Source: DASRJW01 sp964567755
GTDB taxonomy: Bacteria; Krumholzibacteriota; Krumholzibacteriia; G020349025
Direction: 5' to 3'
Length of the DNA: 64,000 nucleotides
Assembly: GCA_964567755.1 (NCBI GenBank)
Contig: CAZMNW010000052.1
Coordinates: forward strand, 30,679 to 94,678
The notes below the pieces were generated by a model, which saw only the letters and a program-made list of their open reading frames with translations, did not search any database and was not told the origin of the DNA. A program made the position numbers and the translations under genes. This document shows, in pieces, positions 26,251 through 34,524 of this stretch (positions are counted from its first letter, which is position 1; each line of letters starts with the position of its first letter).

Positions 26251-28176
26251 ATGTGCGGAATCTCCGGAATGCATGCCCCCGGCCGGGTCGATCCGCATGT
26301 GCTGCGGCGCATGAGCGCCGCGCTGGTGCACCGCGGCCCCGACGACGAGGGGTTCTACACCGACACCCAAGTGGGGCTCGCCTCGCGCCGGCTTGCGATC
26401 ATCGACCTCGAAGGGGGTCGCATGCCCATCGCCAACGAAGACGGCTCGATCTGGGTGGTGCAGAACGGCGAGATCTACAACTTTCGCGCCTTGCGGCGCG
26501 AGCTCGAGTCTCGCGGCCATCGATTCACCACCCACAGCGACACCGAGGTGATCGTCCATCTCTACGAAGAGCACGGGGCGTCGCTTTTCGATCACCTCCG
26601 GGGCATGTTCGCGGTGGCGCTGTGGGACCGCACCCAAGACAAGTTGCTCCTCGGCCGCGATCCCGTCGGCAAGAAGCCTCTCTACTACAGCTTCGACGGC
26701 CAGACGTTTCTGTTCGCCTCCGAGCTCAAAGCGCTGCGCCAACATCCGGACACCAGACTCAGCCTCGATTGGCAGGCGGTGAATCACTATTTCAGCCATC
26801 ATTACGTGCCCGAGCCGCTGTCGATCTTTCGCGACATTCGCAAGGTGCCACCGGGACATTGGTTGCAGCTCCACCACGGCACGCTTACCCTGCGACGTTA
26901 CTGGCAGCTCGATTTCACCCATCCATTCACCGAGACCGACGAGCGCTGGTACGTGGAGCAGCTGCACGAACGCCTGCGGGCTGCGGTGCGGTCCCGATTG
27001 ATGAGCGACGTGCCGCTCGGCGCTTTCCTTTCGGGCGGCGTCGATTCGGCCACGGTCGTCGGCCTCATGAGCCAGAGCCTCGATTCTCCGGTCAAGACCT
27101 TCTCCATCGGCTTCGACGACGAGACCTTCGACGAGTTGCGACACGCGCGCGTCGTGGCGCGCGCCTTCGGCACGGATCATCACGAAGAGATCCTCCAGCC
27201 GCGCGCCACAGACCTGGTGGAAAAACTCGCCGAACAGTTCGACGAGCCCTTCGGGGATCCTTCGGCGCTGCCGACCTACCTGGTGTCGCAGGTCGCGCGC
27301 CGCGAGGTCACTGTCGCGCTTTCGGGCGATGGCGGCGACGAGGCCTTCGCCGGCTACCAGAGCCACCGTGTCCATCTGCGCGACGAGGCGTTCCATCGCC
27401 GCGTGCCGAGCCCGTTGCGTGCGCTCGCGGCCGGCTCCGTGGGGCTTGGCGCACGTCTGACTGGCAACGTTCGCTTGCGTCGCACCGCAGGCGCCTTGCG
27501 CCGCGCGCACCGGCCACTTGCCGAGCGCTACTGCAACGTGTTCGACCCGCGCGGTCGCCGGCAACTGTTCACGCGCGAAACGCTGGCCGAGATCGGCGTG
27601 CTGCAGGAACACGAGCACTTCGCCGCCCATGCAGAGGCGCAGGCGTACCCCGATTTTTTGAGCCGCATCCTGGCCGTGGACACGGCGACGTACCTTCCCG
27701 GCGACATCCTGGTCAAGACCGATCGCATGAGCATGGCGCACTCCCTCGAGGTGCGCTGTCCGTTGCTCGATCGCGAGGTCCTCGAGTTCGCGGCGCGCAT
27801 TCCGTCGCATCTCAAGCTGCACCACGGCGTGTCGAAGTACGTGTTCAAGCGCGTCGCCGAGCGGTTCGTGCCCCGGGAAATCGTGCATCGGGAGAAACGC
27901 GGCTTCGGCGTGCCGCTTCGCACCTGGTTCCGCACCGAGCTGCGCGATCTGGTGCGCGAAAACCTGCTACATAGCCCCAACGGCGCCCACTCGTTGTTCA
28001 ACCGCCGCACCGTCGAACAATTGGTGTCGGAGCACGAGTCGGGCCGCTGGGACTGGAGCCTGCAACTGTGGTCGCTCATGATGTTCCACCTGTGGTACGA
28101 CCGCCATGGCACGAGCCCGCGGGCGGGAGGCGCCGCGCCTGCCTGCGACGCAGTGCAGAGGACTGCTCGTGAGTGA
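26251..28176 (+). CDS. asnB: asparagine synthase-type glutamine amidotransferase
   Basis: A 641-residue class II amidotransferase. MCGISG places the nucleophilic Cys2 at the mature N-terminus; RGPDDEG and NGEIYN complete the glutaminase domain. The synthetase domain has the ATP-PPi loop LSGGVDSATV and SGDGGDEAFAGY, with KTDRMSMAHSLEVRCPLLD and FKRVAERFVPREIVHREKRGFGVP (read in parts). Length and motifs are normal. In glycan clusters such enzymes may amidate uronic acids rather than make asparagine. It starts four bases after the methyltransferase stop. Confidence 0.9.
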   Translation: MCGISGMHAPGRVDPHVLRRMSAALVHRGPDDEGFYTDTQVGLASRRLAIIDLEGGRMPIANEDGSIWVVQNGEIYNFRALRRELESRGHRFTTHSDTEVIVHLYEEHGASLFDHLRGMFAVALWDRTQDKLLLGRDPVGKKPLYYSFDGQTFLFASELKALRQHPDTRLSLDWQAVNHYFSHHYVPEPLSIFRDIRKVPPGHWLQLHHGTLTLRRYWQLDFTHPFTETDERWYVEQLHERLRAAVRSRLMSDVPLGAFLSGGVDSATVVGLMSQSLDSPVKTFSIGFDDETFDELRHARVVARAFGTDHHEEILQPRATDLVEKLAEQFDEPFGDPSALPTYLVSQVARREVTVALSGDGGDEAFAGYQSHRVHLRDEAFHRRVPSPLRALAAGSVGLGARLTGNVRLRRTAGALRRAHRPLAERYCNVFDPRGRRQLFTRETLAEIGVLQEHEHFAAHAEAQAYPDFLSRILAVDTATYLPGDILVKTDRMSMAHSLEVRCPLLDREVLEFAARIPSHLKLHHGVSKYVFKRVAERFVPREIVHREKRGFGVPLRTWFRTELRDLVRENLLHSPNGAHSLFNRRTVEQLVSEHESGRWDWSLQLWSLMMFHLWYDRHGTSPRAGGAAPACDAVQRTARE

Positions 28177-28996
28177 GGTCACCAGCCGCGCGGGTTCGGC
28201 GCCGCGTTTCGCCTTCGGCAAGAACTGGCAGCGCTTTCTCGGCCGGCTCGACGAAGATCGGATCGTCAAGGCAACGCAATCCCTGCAGACCTTCATCCCC
28301 CCCGAGTCGATGCGGGGCAAGACGTGGCTCGACATCGGCTCCGGCAGCGGGTTGTCGTCGCTCGTCGCCGCCAGGCTTGGATGCGCCCGCGTGCATTCGT
28401 TCGACTACGATGCGGAAAGCGTCGAATGCACGCGCGAAATCAAGCGCCGCTATCTTGCAACCGCGTCGCAGTGGACCATCGAGCGCGGCAGCGCTCTCGA
28501 CCGCGACTACCTCGAGTCCTTGGGGACTTGGGACGTCGTGTACGCCTGGGGCGTGCTCCACCACACGGGCTCCATGTGGACGGCACTGGCGAACGCGGCG
28601 GAACGCGTCAACCCCGGCGGGCTGCTCTTCATCGCTATTTATAATGATCAGGGCGGCATCTCGATCCGCTGGCGCAAGATCAAGACCCTCTACAATTGGA
28701 GTCCTCCGGGCCGGGCACTGGTGCTCGCGACCTGCATCCCGTACTTCGTACTCCGTGGGCTTGCGGGCGACGTCCTGCGCCGCAAGGACCCGACGCAGCG
28801 CTATCGTGAATATCGCGAGAGCCGCGGCATGTCGGTCGTGCACGATTGGGTCGATTGGCTGGGTGGGATCCCATTCGAGGTCGCCACTCCCGAAGCCATC
28901 TTGGATTTCTACCGCCCCCGCGGCTTCGTCCTCGAGCGCATCAAGACTTGCGGCGGCAGCCTGGGCTGCAACGAGTTCTTGTTCAGGAAGGCGTGA
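28169..28996 (+). CDS. class I SAM-dependent methyltransferase
   Basis: A 275-residue protein with motif I WLDIGSGSGLSSL, acidic motif II (SFDYDAES), and WGVLHHTGSMWTALANAAERV plus NPGGLLFIAIYND. The GTG at 28169 overlaps the asnB stop by eight bases, so it is the last gene of the four-gene plus-strand operon. Its last 14 bases overlap the convergent glycosyltransferase gene. A sugar O- or N-methyltransferase role is inferred from context. Confidence 0.82.
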   Translation: MSEVTSRAGSAPRFAFGKNWQRFLGRLDEDRIVKATQSLQTFIPPESMRGKTWLDIGSGSGLSSLVAARLGCARVHSFDYDAESVECTREIKRRYLATASQWTIERGSALDRDYLESLGTWDVVYAWGVLHHTGSMWTALANAAERVNPGGLLFIAIYNDQGGISIRWRKIKTLYNWSPPGRALVLATCIPYFVLRGLAGDVLRRKDPTQRYREYRESRGMSVVHDWVDWLGGIPFEVATPEAILDFYRPRGFVLERIKTCGGSLGCNEFLFRKA

Positions 28997-30263
28997 TTGC
29001 GGGCACGGCGGCAGGCTCGGTCTGCGTCGGTTCCCCGATGGCGCGCCGATAGCATTGCACCAGACTCTCGGCGGTCGCCGCCCACGACAGCTGCGAATGC
29101 GCCCGCAGCTCGATCGCAGCGCGCAGCCGGCGACGCAGCTCCGCGTCTTCCAGGAGCCGGACGAGGGCATCTGCGAGTCCGGATGCATCCCCTGGCTCCA
29201 CGAGGAGCCCAGTGACGCCATCCTCGACATACTCCGGCAATCCCCCCACGCGTGTGGCGACCACCGCCTTGCCGAATGCGAATGCCGTGAGAACGACGCC
29301 GCTTTGCGTGGCGTCGACATACGGGCAGGCGACGACGGTAGCGCGGGCGAACAGCTCCGCCGTTTCCCGGTTGTGCAGGTAGCGGTCGAGCACCTCCACC
29401 CTCGAGCCATTGGCAAGGACGGGGGGCGGAGGCGGTGTGTAGTCCGGCCGCGGCCTCCCGGCGACGACGAAGCGCACCGCACCCAGCCGGCGGGCCACGA
29501 GCTCCGCAGCGGCGTAGAACACCGGCAAGCCCTTGTAGGGAGACAAACGGCCGAAGAACAGGACCGTGCGTTCGTCCTCGGGCGGAGTCTCTTGCATCCA
29601 CTCCTTGCACAAACCGTGGGGACCGAGGTGCGCGCTGTCGATTCGTCCTGCCTCGACGCCGAAGCGAGCGGCGAACTGCGGCTTGCCGGCTGCGTTGAGC
29701 AGCAAGAATCGGTCGACGCGAGGGAATGTGAGACGACGCGCAAGTTCGATGCGCCAATCGCCTTCGCCGGAGTGCGGTTCGGGATCGTGCAACGTCAGCA
29801 CCATCGGAATGTGGCGCAAGAACCAGAGCAGCGGCGCCAAGCGCAAAGAATAGTTGTCGAGGTGCAGCACGTCGGGTCGCAGTGCGCGGATGAAGCGTGC
29901 GGCGCGCAGGCTCGTCGACCAGGTGCGTGGATGCAACGCCTTCGGGAAGTCGTGGACGACCAGATCGAAGCTCTTGGCCTGTTGCCAGCAGGCACGAATC
30001 GAGGCCGGCACGCAGTCCCGGAGTGCGGCGTCGCCGTCCGTGACGCCGCCCGGCAACCGCTGCGGCGGCACGTCGAACAAGGCGCTGGACCAAGCCTCCG
30101 GCGCCATCTCGAGCAGCACATGGAAATGGAGGTGCCGGTGCATCTCGCGCGCGAGCGACAGCACCGGTTCCAGCTGGAAACAGCTGCTGTAGAAAACGAC
30201 CTTGAGCGGCTGATGAGCGGGCGGCAAGCGCTGCAGAAGGTCCTCCAATGCTCCGGCGCACAA
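28983..30263 (-). CDS. GT4-type glycosyltransferase
   Basis: Up to 426 residues. Central HLDNYSLRLAPLLWFLRHIP and LTLHDPEPH, then TVLFFGRLSPYKGLPVF, PYVDATQSGVVLTAFAFGKAVVATRVGGLPEYVEDG mark a GT4 enzyme (read in parts). The start is uncertain: the frame opens with TTG at 30263, and an extended -10-like TGTTATCCT (30278-30286, minus strand) lies just upstream, leaving a very short leader. It stands alone between convergent neighbours, overlapping the methyltransferase gene by 14 bases at its 3' end. Confidence 0.85.
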   Translation of the reverse strand: MCAGALEDLLQRLPPAHQPLKVVFYSSCFQLEPVLSLAREMHRHLHFHVLLEMAPEAWSSALFDVPPQRLPGGVTDGDAALRDCVPASIRACWQQAKSFDLVVHDFPKALHPRTWSTSLRAARFIRALRPDVLHLDNYSLRLAPLLWFLRHIPMVLTLHDPEPHSGEGDWRIELARRLTFPRVDRFLLLNAAGKPQFAARFGVEAGRIDSAHLGPHGLCKEWMQETPPEDERTVLFFGRLSPYKGLPVFYAAAELVARRLGAVRFVVAGRPRPDYTPPPPPVLANGSRVEVLDRYLHNRETAELFARATVVACPYVDATQSGVVLTAFAFGKAVVATRVGGLPEYVEDGVTGLLVEPGDASGLADALVRLLEDAELRRRLRAAIELRAHSQLSWAATAESLVQCYRRAIGEPTQTEPAAVPAITPS

Positions 30264-30332
30264 ACGCGCATCGATAGAGGATAACAGGGCTGCGAGCGTT
30301 CAACGCGGGTCGGGATGCGGGACGAAGCGGCC

Positions 30333-31580
30333 TCAGCCTTCGGTGGCTGGCGCCCCGATTCCCATCCAGAGTGGTCGCAGCCCTCTCTCCGCGGCCAGCA
30401 AGTGCGTGAAGGCAAGAAGCATGGGCGCTTGTCCCCAGCGCACCGCCGGCAACGCGTTCGTCCACCGGCGGCCCCGACTCATGATGAAAAACCCGGATTC
30501 GCTTTGACCCACACTCGACGGACGAAAGAGCGCGCGGGTGACTGCGTCTGCCACCTGTCGTGCGCGAGGCGTGCCTTCCGGAAGCATGCATCCCAGCAGA
30601 GACCAGGTCTGAATCGCTTGAGCGCAGTTCTGGACTTCGATGGGATACAACCGATCCGCCAAATAGCGTGGCAGTCCCTCGCGGGTGAACATCCGTTCGT
30701 GATAAAAATGCGCGCCTCGATGCAGGGCAGCTCGCACTTCGGCAGCGGAATCGGGAGCGAGAAACGCCGCTTGCGACAAGGATTCCAGCACGTATCCGGT
30801 GTGGAAGCCATCGACCCACCGACCCTGGGGTCCGCGCGCATAGTACCAGGATCCATCCTCATTCTGACCACGGAGAACGAATCGGAGCGCGCGCCGGCCG
30901 AGGTCGACCAGGAACTTCTCGCGCGTATGCGCCGCCACGCGCAACATCAGAGTGCCCGTGAGCGCAGTCACGTTGTACACCGCAGCGTCGTGATCGACGA
31001 AATAGCGAAACCACAGCCCCGCGTCGCCCTCATCGACAAATCCGAGGTCCTGCAGAACGAAATCGAGACTGGAACGTGCCAGTGCCAGGTCTGCCGAATC
31101 TCCCGTCAGCTCATAGGCGTCGAGCAGCGAAGCGGCAATACAAACGGTCCAAAAAAGATTGGGGTCATCGGCTGCGGCGCTGATGAAGCGCGTGACATAC
31201 GGTGTCGGCAGGCCCCAGCACGCGCCGGAATAACCAGGAAGCGCGTGGCCGCGGACCTGCGCCAAAAGCCGGCGGGCGCTGTCGAGCGCGGTTGCATCCA
31301 CGCCGAGCCGATGCCGCAGCAAAGCAGCCGCCGCGAGATCGGCCAGACTCTTGGCACTCACCCGTGGCTCGACCCCGACGTACGGTCGCAGGTTGATCGG
31401 GCTCTTCTTGATGAGTTGGGTCCATAGGCGCGCCGCGAGTCGATGGCGACGGACGAGCGACCATGGTGCCGCGCACGCCAACCCATCGTAGGGATCGTAG
31501 GAGGCGACCCCGTGCTCCTTCAGCCAGCACCGCAGCGCCGCCTCGACGCGCTCAGGGCCGGGAACGGCCTTTTCCCTCAC
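30333..31580 (-). CDS. alpha/alpha-toroid protein of unknown function in a glycan operon
   Basis: A 415-residue, largely helical protein. Repeated helix pairs, Trp/Tyr-rich inner segments and the motif GQNEDGSWYYARG with WVDGFHTGYVLESL resemble the (alpha/alpha)6-barrel of squalene/prenyltransferase-like proteins and some uronyl epimerases or glycoside hydrolases. Near the N-terminus it has YDPYDG (residues 28-33). No signal peptide is visible. The GTG at 31580 overlaps the carbamoyltransferase stop (GTGA), so it is the last gene of the asnB-GT-carbamoyltransferase operon. A glycan-modifying enzyme such as an epimerase or lyase is possible but I cannot assign one. Confidence 0.6.
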   Translation of the reverse strand: MREKAVPGPERVEAALRCWLKEHGVASYDPYDGLACAAPWSLVRRHRLAARLWTQLIKKSPINLRPYVGVEPRVSAKSLADLAAAALLRHRLGVDATALDSARRLLAQVRGHALPGYSGACWGLPTPYVTRFISAAADDPNLFWTVCIAASLLDAYELTGDSADLALARSSLDFVLQDLGFVDEGDAGLWFRYFVDHDAAVYNVTALTGTLMLRVAAHTREKFLVDLGRRALRFVLRGQNEDGSWYYARGPQGRWVDGFHTGYVLESLSQAAFLAPDSAAEVRAALHRGAHFYHERMFTREGLPRYLADRLYPIEVQNCAQAIQTWSLLGCMLPEGTPRARQVADAVTRALFRPSSVGQSESGFFIMSRGRRWTNALPAVRWGQAPMLLAFTHLLAAERGLRPLWMGIGAPATEG

Positions 31581-33325
31581 GCGCGCTCACGACCCGAAGA
31601 CTGCACACCGTTCTTCTTGTGCACGAGGAAGTGGCCAAGCAAGAGATGCTGCAGACCCGAGCTCTTCAGCACGTCGAGGGCGTCCTCGGGTGTGTTGGCG
31701 ATCGGGAAGCCGTGCAGGTTGAAGGAGGTGTTGAGGACGGCACCGCGGCCGGTGCGGCGGCGGAACTCCGACAGCAAATGATGGTAGTCCGGGTTCCACG
31801 CCTTCGACACGATTTGTGGGCGTGCCGAGCGGTCGTAAGGATGGATGGCGGCGGCAATGTCGGCGACGCGTTCCGTCGTGTCGAAGGACAGGATCATGTA
31901 CGGGGCGGCGATGCGCTTGGGGTTGATGACATAGTCGTCGGCACACTCCTCCAAGACCGATGGCGCGAACGGCATCCAGAAGTCGCGGCTCTTGACCATG
32001 TCGTTGATGATGCGTACGCACTCGGGCCGGGTGGGATCGGCCAGGATGGCGCGATTGCCGAGCGAGCGTGCCCCGAATTCCATCCGGCCCTTGCAGCGCG
32101 CCAACACTTCACCGGCGGCGAGCAGCTCCGCGGCGCGCGCCTCCAGGTCGCCGCCCGTTTCGACCTCGAGCCAGGAACCGGCTTCGAAGCGTTCGAGGGC
32201 GCGCTCCTCGTCGGCAAGGCTGTTGGCCGGACCGAGGTAGAGATCCCCGAGCGGGTGCAGTTGTGGCGATCGCCCGCCCTGCATGTCGTGCTCGGCCTGC
32301 CAGTACCACGCCGCCGCCAATGCGCTCGACTCGTCGCCGCACGACGGCAGAATGTAGAGATCTTCCACCTCGTCCAGCTCCATGATCGCCTTGTTGGCCT
32401 TGACGTTCATGAACACGCCGCCCGAGAGCGCCAGCTTGCGGATGCCGGTCTTGGCGATGGCGTTCCGTGCCCAGGTGGTGAGCATCTCCTCGGTGAAGAG
32501 CTGCAAGCCGCCGCAGACAGTGTCGAAACGCTTGAGCTGCAAGAGATCGCGGAAGAACTGGTAGCTGTAATATGTCTCTGGGCAGCCATTGCGCCGCTCC
32601 CACACCAGCGGGTTGTCGCTCTTGAACTCGAGCAGGCTGCGGAAGAGCGCGGCCACTTGGCGACTCTGCTTCGGCGGCGCGTACGGCGCCATCCCCATGA
32701 GCTTGTATTCGTGCTCGAGCGGCACCATGCCCATCAAGAAGGTGATCATGGCGTAGATGTTGCCGATGGACTCCGACTCAGGCACCGCCGCCAGACGGCG
32801 CAGGCGCCCGCCTTCGCCGACACTTACCGTGGCGCAGAGGCCATCTCCGGCGCCGTCGTTGGTCAGCACCAGGACGGGTTCGTCGAAGCGCCCCCAGCCG
32901 TAGTAGGCGCCGGCCGCGTGCGCCGTGTGGTGGTCGACGAAGTGCACGCGGTCTTCCGGGAATCCGAACCGTACCGTCATGCGCTTGCGCTGGGCACGCC
33001 GCCGATCGTCGTGCACGGTGCGGACCGCCGTGCGTTTGACGAACCGCCGCAGCGTGGTGCCGATCGTTCCCGTGCGCTCGTATTCCGCCAGGATCTCCTC
33101 GCGGCTCTTGGCGTAGGGCATCTGGTTGCCGTTCAGCACCACCGCGTCCACGTCCGCAGTCCCGAGCCCTTGGCTCTGCAGCACCCAGCGCACTGACTGT
33201 GCCGGGAATCCCGCCCAGTTCTTGATGCGCGTGAAGCGTTCTTCCTGCACCGCGGCGACGATACGCCCGTCACGCAACAGCGCCGCCGCAGCGGTGTGCC
33301 CGTCGTGAATTCCAAGGATGTTCAT
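31577..33325 (-). CDS. second NodU/CmcH-family O-carbamoyltransferase
   Basis: A 582-residue carbamoyltransferase, paralogous to that at 14806-16542 but clearly divergent. It shows MNILGIHDGHTAAAALL, EERFTRIKNW, the metal-site VDHHTAHAAGAYYG, NDGAGDGLCATV, MGMAPYAPPKQ, LSGGVFMNVKANK, EFGARSLGNRAILADP and NTSFNLHGFPIANTP. The ATG at 33325 overlaps the stop of the upstream glycosyltransferase (ATGA); another ATG four codons earlier lacks a better ribosome site. No DUF5989 or SxtJ gene accompanies this copy. It presumably carbamoylates a different sugar hydroxyl. Confidence 0.9.
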   Translation of the reverse strand: MNILGIHDGHTAAAALLRDGRIVAAVQEERFTRIKNWAGFPAQSVRWVLQSQGLGTADVDAVVLNGNQMPYAKSREEILAEYERTGTIGTTLRRFVKRTAVRTVHDDRRRAQRKRMTVRFGFPEDRVHFVDHHTAHAAGAYYGWGRFDEPVLVLTNDGAGDGLCATVSVGEGGRLRRLAAVPESESIGNIYAMITFLMGMVPLEHEYKLMGMAPYAPPKQSRQVAALFRSLLEFKSDNPLVWERRNGCPETYYSYQFFRDLLQLKRFDTVCGGLQLFTEEMLTTWARNAIAKTGIRKLALSGGVFMNVKANKAIMELDEVEDLYILPSCGDESSALAAAWYWQAEHDMQGGRSPQLHPLGDLYLGPANSLADEERALERFEAGSWLEVETGGDLEARAAELLAAGEVLARCKGRMEFGARSLGNRAILADPTRPECVRIINDMVKSRDFWMPFAPSVLEECADDYVINPKRIAAPYMILSFDTTERVADIAAAIHPYDRSARPQIVSKAWNPDYHHLLSEFRRRTGRGAVLNTSFNLHGFPIANTPEDALDVLKSSGLQHLLLGHFLVHKKNGVQSSGRERA

Positions 33326-34524
33326 GCGCCGTTCCATCTATCTTGCACCGCGTGCGTGACTGCGGCGCCAGGAGAACCCCCGCCGACGATGTCGCGATAG
33401 ACCTGTGCGAGCTCGGCGGCGACGGCCTTGCGATCGAAACGCCGAGCCAGGATTCGATTGCTGGCGCGCATCCGCTGCAGCAGATCCCCGTCGGTGAGCA
33501 GTCGATCGAGAGCGGCGCGGATCCCTTCCGGATCGCCCGAATCGACAAACAAACAGTGTTCCTCCGCATGGAGATACTCCACCGCCGCGCGCAGCCGGGT
33601 GGTGACGATGCCGAGCCCCGCAGCGACGGACTGGAAGAGCACCATGGGGAAGCCTTCGGTGAGACGCGAGGGGAACACCAGGATGTCGGCCCCGTTGTAG
33701 TACTGTGCCGCCTCGCTTTCCGCCAGCGCGCCGCGGAAGTGCACGACGTCTTGCAAGCCGAGTCTCTGCGACTGTTTCACCGCCGCGGCGCGGCATGGCC
33801 CGTCGCCGACCACGAGGAGCTGCGCCCCGTGGCGTTGCGCCAGTTGCGGGAACGCCTCGACTACGTCTTCCAATCCTTTGCCGGGAATGAGCCTACTGAT
33901 GAACAGGACGAGCGGCGCGCCGGCGGGGAGGCCCAAATGCGCCTGCAAGTCGAATCGGTTGTCGTAGCGCCTGGGATCCAGGGAGTTCTTGACCACGAAG
34001 CATTGGGGGGCACGAGAGAACGCTCGCACTTCCTCGGCCTCGCGTGTCGACAAGGTGCCCAAGGCATGCACCCAGCGCAGGAGCAGGCGGCCCAGCAGGC
34101 GCCAAATCAGCGCCCCCTCGCGCAGAAGATGCGTTTCCGAGCCGTGCCACTTGAGGAACACGCGCCGGCCCAGGAGACGCGTGAGGCCGACGAAGATCGT
34201 GTCGCGCACAAGGGCCCGGCGATCCAGGGACGTGTTCAAGTGCACGAGGTCGGGAGATGCGGCGCGGAGGCGTCTGGGATAGCACGCGACGTCCGCGATC
34301 TGGTGCCAGATCTTGAGCGACAGTGGCTCGCCCTCCTGCCAGCGACCATAGGGCATGGTGACGAGCTCGAGGTGATCGAGTTCCCGCAAGTCCTCGACGA
34401 GCATCGGCAGGTGCAGGGCTGGACCGCCCCCCTTTGCCCCTGGCGCCGGCACGCCCATGAGCACGCGAAGGCGACGGGCTCGGGGCAGGTCGATCGCGGC
34501 GCGATGTGTCTCGCTCTGGATCAT
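33322..34524 (-). CDS. GT4-type glycosyltransferase
   Basis: A 400-residue glycosyltransferase. Glycine-rich GVPAPGAKGGGPALHLPML near the N-terminus, VHLNTSLDRRALVRD, LKWHGSETHLL, then LVLFISRLIPGKGLEDVV, VVGDGP, YYNGADILVFPSRLTEGFPMVL (read in parts) and GLGIVTTRL identify GT4. The ATG at 34524 overlaps the stop of the second asnB gene (ATGA), and its own stop overlaps the carbamoyltransferase start. The long frame upstream is antisense-free noise across asnB. Confidence 0.88.
   Translation of the reverse strand: MIQSETHRAAIDLPRARRLRVLMGVPAPGAKGGGPALHLPMLVEDLRELDHLELVTMPYGRWQEGEPLSLKIWHQIADVACYPRRLRAASPDLVHLNTSLDRRALVRDTIFVGLTRLLGRRVFLKWHGSETHLLREGALIWRLLGRLLLRWVHALGTLSTREAEEVRAFSRAPQCFVVKNSLDPRRYDNRFDLQAHLGLPAGAPLVLFISRLIPGKGLEDVVEAFPQLAQRHGAQLLVVGDGPCRAAAVKQSQRLGLQDVVHFRGALAESEAAQYYNGADILVFPSRLTEGFPMVLFQSVAAGLGIVTTRLRAAVEYLHAEEHCLFVDSGDPEGIRAALDRLLTDGDLLQRMRASNRILARRFDRKAVAAELAQVYRDIVGGGSPGAAVTHAVQDRWNGA

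Noticed and set aside
28909..30819. Long minus-strand frame of 636 codons across the GT4 gene and toroid gene
   Set aside because: Composition is Arg/Ala/Pro-rich shadow of the two real genes in other frames.
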